NCBI RefSeq assembly: GCF_900100865.1
Contig: NZ_LT627734.1
Coordinates: 930,001 to 994,000, forward strand
Direction of reading: 5' to 3'
Origin: Candidatus Aquiluna sp. UB-MaderosW2red
GTDB taxonomy: Bacteria > Actinomycetota > Actinomycetes > Actinomycetales > Microbacteriaceae
Length of the DNA: 64,000 bases
The notes beneath the pieces were generated by a model. That model was not told the origin of the DNA, did no database searches, and saw only the letters and a list, made by a program, of their open reading frames with translations. Shown piece by piece: positions 28,240 through 35,595 of the stretch (its first letter is position 1; each line of letters begins with the position of its first letter). Position numbers and translations under genes: made by a program.

Positions 28240-28460
28240 CGTTTCTTGCGCCTAATCAGGGTGATGATTATTGCCATTAGCGTCACTCCGAGAAGTACCC
28301 ACAGGGCAACCGCGCGGTCTTGAGCGATGGATTCGCAAGAAGTCCAGCCTGGCTGCTGCGCGGCTGGACTGCAGGTTTCGGGGTCGAAAAAACCAATCCA
28401 CCACGCCAAAATGCCAATGCCGGCGATAGTTGCCAGCATGGCAAGTGAGTTGTTGCGCAA
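28236..28460 (-). CDS. Small two-helix membrane protein
   Basis: 74 residues with two hydrophobic helices (about 6-24 and 50-67) and a basic tail. The TTG start immediately follows the thioredoxin stop (TAATTG), with AGAGGG upstream, so it appears translationally coupled to that gene. Two cysteines lie in the external loop (DPETC, WTSC) and could form a disulfide. I do not recognise the family. Its 3' end overlaps the convergent ald gene by 4 bases. Confidence 0.65.
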   Translation of the reverse strand: MRNNSLAMLATIAGIGILAWWIGFFDPETCSPAAQQPGWTSCESIAQDRAVALWVLLGVTLMAIIITLIRRKKR

Positions 28461-28838
28461 TTAGCCCTCTTGACCGGTTTCTTGACCCTTTTCGAGCTCC
28501 GCGCGGACATCGTCCATGTTTAGCGCCTGGACTTTACCGATTATTTCGGTTAGCGCTGGTTCTGGAAGAGCACCGGCTTGATTGAATAACAAAATGCCAT
28601 CTCTGAATATCATCAGGGTTGGTATCGAAGAGATTCCGGCCATGCCACTGAGTTCTTGGTTTGCCTCGGTGTCAACCTTGGTGAAGCGAATCTCAGGGTG
28701 ATTGTCAGAAACCTTTTCAAAGATTGGACCGAACATTTTGCAGGGCCCACACCACTCAGCCCAGAAATCAACCAGCGTTATGCCGGGCTCTTTGATGGTG
28801 GTTTCGAATGTCTCTAAGGTTAGGTCTACTGTTGCCAT
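28461..28838 (-). CDS. Thioredoxin
   Basis: 125 residues of thioredoxin fold with the redox centre WCGPC (C30, C33) after TLVDFWAE, and the cis-proline in SSIPTLMIF. Slightly longer than E. coli thioredoxin because of an acidic C-terminal tail. Cytoplasmic disulfide reductase. ATG at 28838 begins the fold; TTG at 28850 would add four residues. It overlaps or abuts the EamA-type gene upstream and the small membrane protein gene downstream. Confidence 0.92.
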   Translation of the reverse strand: MATVDLTLETFETTIKEPGITLVDFWAEWCGPCKMFGPIFEKVSDNHPEIRFTKVDTEANQELSGMAGISSIPTLMIFRDGILLFNQAGALPEPALTEIIGKVQALNMDDVRAELEKGQETGQEG

Positions 28839-28842
28839 GAAG

Positions 28843-29781
28843 CTAATCAACTACTTTCGCGTAAGTTTGCTTCCTCGCGGTTTGGGCGAGGAGGATTCCT
28901 GCAACTACCACCATACCCCCGAGGGCCTGAGTCAGACTGATCACCTCGTTTAGCCACAAAAGTGCAAATAAGAATGCGAGCACCGTCTCGCTCGTCGCGA
29001 TAACTCCAACGATGGTGGCACTCAGATGCCGAAGCGCTAAGAAGCTAAACATCATCGGCATAAATCCGCCCATAATACCGAGCCACAAGAGTGCAAGCCA
29101 CAATGGCCAATCAAAGCCTGAAAGATTTCCCATCAGGTTTTGTGGCTCTTGGAGTCTTGCGAAATCAAAATCGCCGAGCCCGGCAAATGGCAGAAATAGC
29201 ATTGTGGAAATCCCCATTGCATAAACCATGGTGACATTTGTTGGCAGAGTGCGCTGCACCCTTTCGCCGGTTATGAAGTAGGTGGTCAGAGAAATGGCTG
29301 CGCCGAATGCGAATAGCACGCCAATTGGATCGAGCGTGGACGCCCAGACTTCGCCAACCACCGCTAGGCCACCGAGCACTAAAACGGCACCAAACCAGAT
29401 TTGCCGCTTCACTTTTTCCTTGAAAAACACCAGAGCTATCAGGGGTACCCAGAGCACCGCGGTGTACTCGATCAGCAACGCAATGCCAATTGGCAACCTC
29501 ACGACTGCAATTGAGTAAGTCCATTGCAGCATTCCGGAGCCCACGACACCCATCAAAATTATTACTGGCAATAGCTTTAGCGGAAAACGGAAGTTGTTCC
29601 GATTAGCGGTTATGGCCCAAATTAGAGCAATCAAGAATGCGCAGAATGATCGCACTATGACAACCTGTTCGGTGCTGAGCCCGGATTGAATAATCACTTT
29701 GGTAGCTGATGCATTCATGCCGAACAGGATCGCGGCGATTAGAGCAAAGGCCACACCTAGCGTGGGGTGTTTTTGAGTCAA
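28843..29781 (-). CDS. EamA/DMT-family permease
   Basis: 312 residues, ten hydrophobic helices arranged as two EamA repeats (about 8-140 and 155-300). N-terminal GVAFALIAAILFGMNASATKVI and ATIVGVIATSETVLAFLFALLWLNE in the second repeat are typical of the RhaT/YedA-like drug/metabolite transporters. Exports or imports small metabolites; substrate unknown. It lies upstream of, and close to, the thioredoxin gene on the same strand. Confidence 0.87.
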   Translation of the reverse strand: MTQKHPTLGVAFALIAAILFGMNASATKVIIQSGLSTEQVVIVRSFCAFLIALIWAITANRNNFRFPLKLLPVIILMGVVGSGMLQWTYSIAVVRLPIGIALLIEYTAVLWVPLIALVFFKEKVKRQIWFGAVLVLGGLAVVGEVWASTLDPIGVLFAFGAAISLTTYFITGERVQRTLPTNVTMVYAMGISTMLFLPFAGLGDFDFARLQEPQNLMGNLSGFDWPLWLALLWLGIMGGFMPMMFSFLALRHLSATIVGVIATSETVLAFLFALLWLNEVISLTQALGGMVVVAGILLAQTARKQTYAKVVD

Positions 29782-29867
29782 TTAGGCTTAACCTGTAACT
29801 TTCTGGATTTGGTGTGGATCCCGAAGGGTCAGGAAGAAATCACGCCAAGAAGGAGTTTAGATTCGAT

Positions 29868-30389
29868 ATGGAAAAATTTGTACTGGGTGGCGGTTGTTTT
29901 TGGTGTTTAGATTCCGCGTTTGTGGAATTCAAGGGGGTTACTGATGTGACCTGCGCCTATACCGGCGGTGAGCTAGTGAACCCGAGTTACGAGCGAGTTT
30001 GTGATGGTAACACTGGTCACGCTGAAGTGGTGTCCATCGAATTTGATGAGAACATCATCACCGCCGAGCAAATCCTGGAGATCTTTTTTACACTTCACGA
30101 CCCAACCCAGCTAAATCGCCAGGGCGCAGACGTGGGAACTCAATACCGCTCCAGCATGTTTTATACCTCCGATGCCCAGCGTGAGGTCTTTGAACAAGCC
30201 CTAGAAAAAACTAAGGAAATTTGGGGCGAGGATGTCGTCACTGAAATCTCTGCGCTTCCCGAGTTCTATCGGGCCGAGGAATACCACCAAGATTATTTTG
30301 CCAAGAATCCGAATCAGGGTTATTGCGTTGCCGTGGTAGCTCCAAAAGTAGCCAAAGTTCGCGCTAAGTTCGCGCACCTAATTTCCTAA
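29868..30389 (+). CDS. msrA: Peptide-methionine (S)-S-oxide reductase
   Basis: 173 residues from ATG 29868, which is preceded by AAGGAG; an upstream GTG at 29814 would add an unrelated 18-residue leader. Catalytic C10 in GGGCFWC, with substrate-binding YTGG and the GTQYRSSMFY and EEYHQDYF motifs. Repairs oxidised methionine with electrons from thioredoxin, whose gene is 1 kb away on the other strand. Confidence 0.95.
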   Translation: MEKFVLGGGCFWCLDSAFVEFKGVTDVTCAYTGGELVNPSYERVCDGNTGHAEVVSIEFDENIITAEQILEIFFTLHDPTQLNRQGADVGTQYRSSMFYTSDAQREVFEQALEKTKEIWGEDVVTEISALPEFYRAEEYHQDYFAKNPNQGYCVAVVAPKVAKVRAKFAHLIS

Positions 30390-30422
30390 TCGGATTTGTT
30401 CACATCAGGCTGCTTTTAGAAG

Positions 30423-30431
30423 TTATCCACA
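30423..30431 (+). promoter_or_regulatory. Perfect DnaA-box match upstream of ssb
   Basis: TTATCCACA, the consensus 9-mer bound by DnaA, 75 bases before the ssb start. A second perfect match in opposite orientation lies at 31035-31043, downstream of ssb. A single 9-mer is expected by chance about every 130 kb counting both strands, so the pair is suggestive but not proof. Confidence 0.4.
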
Positions 30432-30443
30432 GATTGCACTAAC

Positions 30444-30504
30444 CCCCTTTCGCGAGCCCCGAGAAACCTGCAAACTTGCCCCACTTCACAAATGAAAGGG
30501 GCTC
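30444..30504 (+). promoter_or_regulatory. ssb leader with competing inverted repeats over the Shine-Dalgarno
   Basis: The ssb Shine-Dalgarno lies in GAAAGGGGCTC (30494-30504). Its GAAAGGGG can pair with CCCCTTTC at 30444-30451, and its GGGGCTC can pair with GAGCCCC at 30454-30460. The two pairings exclude one another and each would hide the Shine-Dalgarno. This suggests translational control of ssb; it is inference from complementarity only. Confidence 0.4.
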
Positions 30505-30506
30505 AA

Positions 30507-30932
30507 ATGACAGAGCAAATAGCAGTTTCAGGATTAGTTGCAACCACACCGAGGGAAGTCGTCACCTCAGACGGCTTGGCCATAACCTCCTTCCGCCTGG
30601 CATCATCCAAGCGGCGTTTTGACCGATCAACCGGTAACTGGATCGATGCTGAGACCAACTGGTTTTCGGTAGTCGCGTTCCGTCAACTCGCTAAAAACAT
30701 GGCCAGTTCAATATCCAAGGGTGATCGAGTTGTTCTTTTTGGAAAGCTAAAAGTCCGGGATTGGGATAACGGAGAGCGCTCCGGGACGGCCGTGGAGATC
30801 GAGGCGAGCTCCATCGGCCATGATTTGATGTTTGGCGTGAGTTCATTTGTTCGAGTAAAGCCGAACTCTGAAGACGCGGCAGAGGTCGAAGAGGCACAAG
30901 AAGATTCGGATACTGAGCTGCAGCCAGCTTAG
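30507..30932 (+). CDS. Single-stranded DNA-binding protein paralogue (SsbB-like)
   Basis: 141 residues with one OB fold (about 1-110): ITSFRLASSKRRFD, ETNWFSVVAFRQLAKNMASSISKGDRVVLFGKLKVR. The acidic tail ends DSDTELQPA and lacks the DDDIPF-type tip that recruits repair and replication proteins, so this is probably the accessory SSB (SsbB type) rather than the essential replication SSB, which is normally next to rpsF and rpsR. ATG at 30507 has GGGG just upstream; the ATG at 30492 is less well placed. Confidence 0.88.
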   Translation: MTEQIAVSGLVATTPREVVTSDGLAITSFRLASSKRRFDRSTGNWIDAETNWFSVVAFRQLAKNMASSISKGDRVVLFGKLKVRDWDNGERSGTAVEIEASSIGHDLMFGVSSFVRVKPNSEDAAEVEEAQEDSDTELQPA

Positions 30933-30943
30933 TTTTTCGATGC

Positions 30944-30977
30944 GGCCGGGCCAAGTCCCCCAACTGCCCACCCGGCC
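30944..30977 (+). terminator. GC-rich hairpin after ssb
   Basis: GGCCGGG (30944-30950) pairs with CCCGGCC (30971-30977) across a 20-base loop. It starts 11 bases after the ssb stop. A short A-run rather than a T-run follows, so if it ends transcription it would work with the larger repeat next to it. Confidence 0.4.
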
Positions 30978-30981
30978 CCAG

Positions 30982-31072
30982 AAAAATCCCTCTTCGCCAT
31001 TTATAAGTGTTGCCCCAATCCCGGTGCAATGCGATGTGGATAAACTATCCAAAAAGGCGAAGAGGGATTTTT
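30982..31072. repeat. 17-bp perfect inverted repeat with 57-base loop, ssb-ettA gap
   Basis: AAAAATCCCTCTTCGCC (30982-30998) is repeated in exact inverse as GGCGAAGAGGGATTTTT (31056-31072). In RNA the second arm ends in five U residues, as in an intrinsic terminator, and the symmetric first arm would do the same on the other strand. The loop contains a perfect DnaA box and a small palindrome GGATA-AAC-TATCC. No target-site duplication is visible at the ends. Confidence 0.75.
31035..31043 (-). promoter_or_regulatory. Perfect DnaA-box match in ssb-ettA gap
   Basis: TGTGGATAA, the reverse complement of the DnaA consensus TTATCCACA, inside the loop of the 17-bp inverted repeat. It also overlaps the palindrome GGATA-AAC-TATCC. 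Opposite in orientation to the box at 30423-30431, 612 bases away. Confidence 0.4.
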
Positions 31073-31099
31073 CGCGTCTATTTCAGGAATCGGGAAAAA

Positions 31100-32782
31100 T
31101 TGGCTGAGTTTATTTACCAAATGATTAAGGCGCGCAAAGCGCACGGAGACAAGGTCATCCTTGACGATGTGACTTTGGCGTTTTATCCGGGGGCCAAAAT
31201 TGGGGTTGTGGGGCCAAACGGTTCCGGTAAGTCCACCGTTCTAAAAATTATGGCCGGTATGGACATTCCCTCCAACGGGGAGGCTCGACTAGGCGCAGAG
31301 TTCTCGGTCGGCATTTTGCTCCAAGAACCGCCTCTAAACGAGGAAAAGACCGTTTTAGGGAACGTGCAAGAGGCCGTTACTGAAATTATGGGTCAGCTCG
31401 AAAGATTCAATGAAATTTCCGCAGAGCTCGCTAATCCTGATGCCGATTATGACAAGCTGCTTGGCGAAATGGGCACCTTGCAAGAGCAAATCGATGCAGC
31501 CGATGGTTGGGATCTCGAAAATCAGCTCGAGCAGGCGATGGATGCACTTCGTTGTCCCCCCAGTGACACACCTGTAACAAACCTCTCTGGTGGCGAGCGC
31601 AGAAGGGTTGCTTTGTGCAAGCTGTTACTTCAAAAGCCCGATCTTTTGCTGCTGGATGAGCCAACCAACCACTTAGACGCCGAGAGTGTGTTGTGGTTAG
31701 AGCAGCACCTGGCCAAGTACACCGGTGCGGTGCTTGCGGTCACTCACGACCGTTATTTTTTGGATAACGTTGCCGAGTGGATTCTGGAGTTGGACCGAGG
31801 TCGCGCCTACCCTTACGAGGGAAACTACTCAACTTACCTAGAGAAAAAAGCGGAACGGCTAAACGTCTCGGGTAAAAAAGACGCGAAGCTCTCTAAGCGC
31901 CTGCAGGATGAACTCGAGTGGGTCCGCTCGACCCCAAAGGCCAAGCAGACCAAGTCAAAGGCTCGGCTGGCTCGCTATGAGGAGATGGCAGCCGAGGCTG
32001 ATAAGACTAGAAAGCTAGATTTTGAAGAAATTCAGATTCCGCCCGGCCCGAGACTGGGAAGCATCGTTCTAGAGGCAAATAAGCTGGCGAAGGGTTACGA
32101 GGGCCGAATGCTCTTCAGCGACTTGAGTTTTAGCCTCCCGAGAAATGGAATTGTGGGAATCATCGGCCCGAACGGTGTTGGTAAGTCGACGCTATTTAAG
32201 TGCATCACCGGTCAAGAAGACCTTGACTCCGGGGTGCTCAAAATCGGCGAAACCGTTTCGATTTCCTATGTTGATCAGTCCCGCGCCGGCATTGATCCGA
32301 ATAAATCTTTATGGGAGGTCGTCTCTGACGGTCTTGACTACATGCAGGTGGGTCAGGTTGAGATGCCCTCGCGTGCCTATGTTGCGGCATTTGGTTTCAA
32401 GGGCGCTGACCAGCAGAAAAAGGCCGGCGTGCTATCCGGTGGTGAGCGAAATCGCCTGAACCTGGCTTTGACGCTCAAGCAAGGTGGAAACCTTTTGCTT
32501 TTGGACGAGCCAACAAACGACCTCGACGTAGAGACTTTGGCATCGCTCGAGAACGCCTTGATGGAATTCCCCGGCTGCGCTGTTGTGATCACACACGATC
32601 GTTGGTTTTTGGACAGGGTGGCGACACACATATTGGCCTACGAGGGCACGAATGAAAAGCCCGATCAGTGGCACTGGTTCGAAGGAAACTTTGACGCTTA
32701 CGAAGAGAACAAGATCGCTCGCTTGGGCGCAGAGGCTGCGAAGCCGCATCGCTCCACGTATCGCAGGTTGACTAGGGGTTAA
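31100..32782 (+). CDS. ettA: Energy-dependent translational throttle protein EttA (ABC-F)
   Basis: 560 residues, two tandem ABC domains joined by a charged linker; acts on the ribosome, not in transport. First Walker A GPNGSGKST, signature LSGGERRRVALC, Walker B LLLLDEPTNHLD; second Walker A GPNGVGKST, signature LSGGERNRLNLAL, LLLLDEPTNDLD. The arm insert typical of EttA is present in domain 1. TTG at 31100 is preferred because AEFIYQMIKARKAHGDKVILDDV is the conserved EttA N-terminus; an in-frame ATG at 31034 would add a 22-residue arginine-rich leader encoded by the inverted repeat. Confidence 0.93.
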   Translation: MAEFIYQMIKARKAHGDKVILDDVTLAFYPGAKIGVVGPNGSGKSTVLKIMAGMDIPSNGEARLGAEFSVGILLQEPPLNEEKTVLGNVQEAVTEIMGQLERFNEISAELANPDADYDKLLGEMGTLQEQIDAADGWDLENQLEQAMDALRCPPSDTPVTNLSGGERRRVALCKLLLQKPDLLLLDEPTNHLDAESVLWLEQHLAKYTGAVLAVTHDRYFLDNVAEWILELDRGRAYPYEGNYSTYLEKKAERLNVSGKKDAKLSKRLQDELEWVRSTPKAKQTKSKARLARYEEMAAEADKTRKLDFEEIQIPPGPRLGSIVLEANKLAKGYEGRMLFSDLSFSLPRNGIVGIIGPNGVGKSTLFKCITGQEDLDSGVLKIGETVSISYVDQSRAGIDPNKSLWEVVSDGLDYMQVGQVEMPSRAYVAAFGFKGADQQKKAGVLSGGERNRLNLALTLKQGGNLLLLDEPTNDLDVETLASLENALMEFPGCAVVITHDRWFLDRVATHILAYEGTNEKPDQWHWFEGNFDAYEENKIARLGAEAAKPHRSTYRRLTRG

Positions 32783-33660
32783 GTGCTGCTAGTTGGGACG
32801 CGAAGCATTCCTTCTTGAGCAACACTTGCCACAAGTTCTCCCGATTGGCTAAAGATCTTGCCAAATGAGAGCCCCCTACCGCCTTGGGCCGAGGGGGAGT
32901 CTTGAACATACAAAAGCCATTGGTCAACCTTTGCTGGTCTATGGAACCACATTGCATGATCAAGGCTGGCCGAGCTGAGTCCGGGTACCGCCCAGCTGAG
33001 CTGGTGCTTTCGTAATATTGGCTCAAGAATTGAGTAGTCGCTGGCATAGGCAAGAGCTGCGCTTTGCACCAGAGTGCTATCGGGAAGCGCGGAAAAGGCC
33101 TTGAACCAGAGCATTTGCTTGGCCACCTGCACCTTGGCAGGCCTCAGGTAAATGGCGGGTTCGATGTGGCGAACATCGAAAGGCCTAGCGGTCGACCAGT
33201 ACTTTGCTGCAGGATGCTCGATAGAGCCCAGAAGATCCTGGGCCGAGGGCAGTGATTCTGGCTCTGGGAGCCCCTCGGGCATCTGGTCTTGGTGCTCGAG
33301 ACCAGAATCTAGGTCTTGGAAGCTTGCAATCATGGAGAAAATCGGCTTGTCATCCTGAATCGCATGGACTCGTCTAGCGCTAAAACTTCGGCCATCGCGC
33401 AGGATTTCCACAGAGAAATTTATCTTTTTTGAGACATCTCCCGGTCTGAGAAAATAGGAGTGCAGGCTGTGAACAAGGCGGTGCTCTGGAACCGTTAGTG
33501 TTGCCGCCGTGAGGGATTGTGCTAAAACTTGGCCGCCAAAGACTCGGCCGTGAGGCATCCACTGAGTTCGGCCCACAAACTCGGTTTCGGACACCCTTTC
33601 TAGGTTCAGAACATCCACTAAATCAGCAACTGGATCGGATGGGATTTCAGGATTCTGCAT
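32779..33660 (-). CDS. tesB: Acyl-CoA thioesterase II
   Basis: 293 residues with two hot-dog domains. N-terminal RTQWMPHGRVFGGQVLAQSL and LVHSLHSYFLRPGD, and C-terminal catalytic aspartate in YASDYSILEP and GRGLSFGKIFSQSGELVAS, match TesB. Hydrolyses medium to long acyl-CoAs to free acid and CoA. The stop overlaps the ettA stop by 4 bases. Divergent from the hypothetical gene at 33696 with only 35 bases between. Confidence 0.94.
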   Translation of the reverse strand: MQNPEIPSDPVADLVDVLNLERVSETEFVGRTQWMPHGRVFGGQVLAQSLTAATLTVPEHRLVHSLHSYFLRPGDVSKKINFSVEILRDGRSFSARRVHAIQDDKPIFSMIASFQDLDSGLEHQDQMPEGLPEPESLPSAQDLLGSIEHPAAKYWSTARPFDVRHIEPAIYLRPAKVQVAKQMLWFKAFSALPDSTLVQSAALAYASDYSILEPILRKHQLSWAVPGLSSASLDHAMWFHRPAKVDQWLLYVQDSPSAQGGRGLSFGKIFSQSGELVASVAQEGMLRVPTSST

Positions 33661-33695
33661 TTGGCCTCGATTCGTTAGCTAGTTTAGAGAGCGAA

Positions 33696-34355
33696 ATGAA
33701 AAATTCACTTTTTTTCCAGGATGAGAAAGACTTGGCCGACCTCGAGTCTTACCTAGTCAAGGCCAAAAGACTAGACCAAGAGGGCTTGGTCAAATTGCGC
33801 TGTTTCGGAGACGTCTTGGCCGTTTATGTGTCGCCAATCTTTTCAGGCAACTTACTGGGTGATGGCCCAACGGTAATCGGGCTCAGAACCCTAAAATTAG
33901 CCAAACCTGTTGAGCTGGATGCCGCCTTTGCAATTTCTGCAATCTTGGATCGACTGGCGGTGGATTCTTTGAAAATGACTCTAGAGCTAGCGCTTCCGCC
34001 AAATGCCCAACGCGCTGCTTGGACTGGCATCACCCCGCCTCGAGAGGGTTGGGAGCTGACCGGCGAGATTCCGCAGTCGCAAATAACCCAGTGGGCTAAA
34101 GACGGTATTGCAGAGGTTGCTGCGACACTTCCGGAGAGTATTGGAAGCGCGATAGCCGGCAAAGTTAGACTGCAAATTTGGGGAAAATCGGTGGGCATTG
34201 CATTCGACTTCCCCTCCGCTAGTGCCTTTGCTCTAGCAGGACTTGGGTTTATGAAAAAAGGTGAACAGATTTTCGTTTATCGAACCAGAGGCTGGGTGCG
34301 ATTATCCACTCAGCATGGTCACGTGCTCTCGAAGGAGAGCTTCAGGATTACTTAG
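33696..34355 (+). CDS. Conserved hypothetical protein, soluble
   Basis: 219 residues from ATG 33696, which has GAGAG just upstream and follows the tesB divergent gap; the frame runs open further upstream across tesB but that part is shadow. No signal peptide or membrane segment. Alternating hydrophobic pattern suggests an alpha/beta fold; segments such as PTVIGLRTLKLAKPVELDAAFAI and GWELTGEIP give no family I can name. Its stop overlaps the globin stop by 4 bases. Function unknown. Confidence 0.7.
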   Translation: MKNSLFFQDEKDLADLESYLVKAKRLDQEGLVKLRCFGDVLAVYVSPIFSGNLLGDGPTVIGLRTLKLAKPVELDAAFAISAILDRLAVDSLKMTLELALPPNAQRAAWTGITPPREGWELTGEIPQSQITQWAKDGIAEVAATLPESIGSAIAGKVRLQIWGKSVGIAFDFPSASAFALAGLGFMKKGEQIFVYRTRGWVRLSTQHGHVLSKESFRIT

Positions 34356-34729
34356 TCCTCGAAGGTATTCAGGAGCGAGTGGGCTGCGCGTTCGAGATAC
34401 TCCCAAAGCTCAGCTTCATCCAGTTGCGAGAGACCCAGGGTCCCAACCGCGTGTTTCATGTGGTGTAGCCAGGCGTCTCTTGCCTTGGGGCTCACCTTGA
34501 AGGCGTTATGCCTCATGCGCAGTCGGGGATGCCCGCGTTCTTGTTGATAAGTATCAGGCCCACCCCAATACTGCTCGAGAAACATCTTGAGCCTGCGCTC
34601 GGCGGGACCCAAATAATCTTCTGGGTACATTGGTTTTAAAAGTGGGTCGCTGGCAACACCTACATAAAATTCTTTAGTTAATTTCTCAAAGACTTCGGCC
34701 CCGCCGACTCTTTCAAAAAACGTGCTCAC
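34352..34729 (-). CDS. Truncated hemoglobin, group II (GlbO-like)
   Basis: 125 residues. Proximal haem ligand H74 in RMRHNAFKV, B10 tyrosine Y22, and G8 tryptophan W87 in DAWLHHM, the combination found in trHbO. MYPEDYLGPAERRLKMFLEQYWGGP is the usual CD-E region. Binds oxygen or handles NO and peroxide; exact role uncertain. The GTG start overlaps the mscS-like stop (TAGTG), so the two are coupled. Confidence 0.93.
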   Translation of the reverse strand: MSTFFERVGGAEVFEKLTKEFYVGVASDPLLKPMYPEDYLGPAERRLKMFLEQYWGGPDTYQQERGHPRLRMRHNAFKVSPKARDAWLHHMKHAVGTLGLSQLDEAELWEYLERAAHSLLNTFED

Positions 34730-35589
34730 TATTTGGCTAGGTTGATTTTTGAGGCTTGCAAGAGCGTGATGCCATTCGCATCGAATGCATTCTTGAGCCT
34801 AAGTCTCAGCTCACGACTAACGGCCCACTGCCGATTTGGCAGGGTCTTTAAGGCCACTCGAATTACAAATTGCTCTCCCGAGAAATGCATCATGCCTTGA
34901 ATCTCAACTTCTTCAGTGATGTCCTTGCCGAACTTGTCGGAGGCCTCGAGCTCTTTGGCAACTTGAATGATGATGCTCTGCACTTGGTCTACATCGTTGT
35001 CGTAGGCAAAGGGCAAATCCAGTAGTGCCTTGGCCCATTCCTGCGAGGAGTTACCTACCCTGAGTATCTCGCCATTTCTTAGAAACCAGAGGGCCCCATG
35101 AATGTCTCGGAGCTCAGTTATGCGCAACCCAACTCGTTCCACCTCGCCCGAAGTGCCATCTAGATCAACCCAGTCACCGACTCCGTATTGGTCCTCAAAG
35201 ACTATGAAGATCCCCGCGAGAATATCTTTAACAAGCGATTGAGATCCAAAACCAATAGCGGCACCCAGGATGGTCGAAACCGCAATCAGTGCCCCAACGT
35301 TCACGCCAAATTCAGAAAGAATCATCACAATTGCAGTGATCGCAATCACCCAGGTCGCAACATTATCCAGAACCGATGCAATTGTTTTGGTTCTTTGGGT
35401 AAGTCTCTGGTCACTAACTATTTTTTCAATTCTTTGACTCCGGCGCGGAATCTTGACCCCAGAAACAATGCTTTTCACGATTCTTTTGGCGGCCAGCTTT
35501 AGGGCCAGCCGCACGGCAATAGCCACCAAAAGGATGATTCCAATGTGGATCAGAAGTGACCATTGATCCATGATTGCCTGCCAGTCCAT
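34729..35589 (-). CDS. Small-conductance mechanosensitive channel (MscS family)
   Basis: 286 residues. Three N-terminal hydrophobic helices; the third, pore-lining region is ALIAVSTILGAAIGFGSQSLVKDILAGIFIVFEDQYGVGDWV, followed by the beta domain (VERVGLRITELRDIHGALWFLRNGEI) and the alpha/beta C-terminal vestibule. Releases solutes when membrane tension rises after osmotic downshock. It lies 6 bases downstream of the pepN stop and is coupled to the globin gene. Confidence 0.92.
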   Translation of the reverse strand: MDWQAIMDQWSLLIHIGIILLVAIAVRLALKLAAKRIVKSIVSGVKIPRRSQRIEKIVSDQRLTQRTKTIASVLDNVATWVIAITAIVMILSEFGVNVGALIAVSTILGAAIGFGSQSLVKDILAGIFIVFEDQYGVGDWVDLDGTSGEVERVGLRITELRDIHGALWFLRNGEILRVGNSSQEWAKALLDLPFAYDNDVDQVQSIIIQVAKELEASDKFGKDITEEVEIQGMMHFSGEQFVIRVALKTLPNRQWAVSRELRLRLKNAFDANGITLLQASKINLAK

Positions 35590-35595
35590 AATTTC

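Noticed and set aside
31034-31099. In-frame N-terminal extension of EttA starting at ATG 31034
   Set aside because: It would encode an arginine-rich leader out of the inverted-repeat arm; the conserved EttA N-terminus begins at the TTG at 31100.
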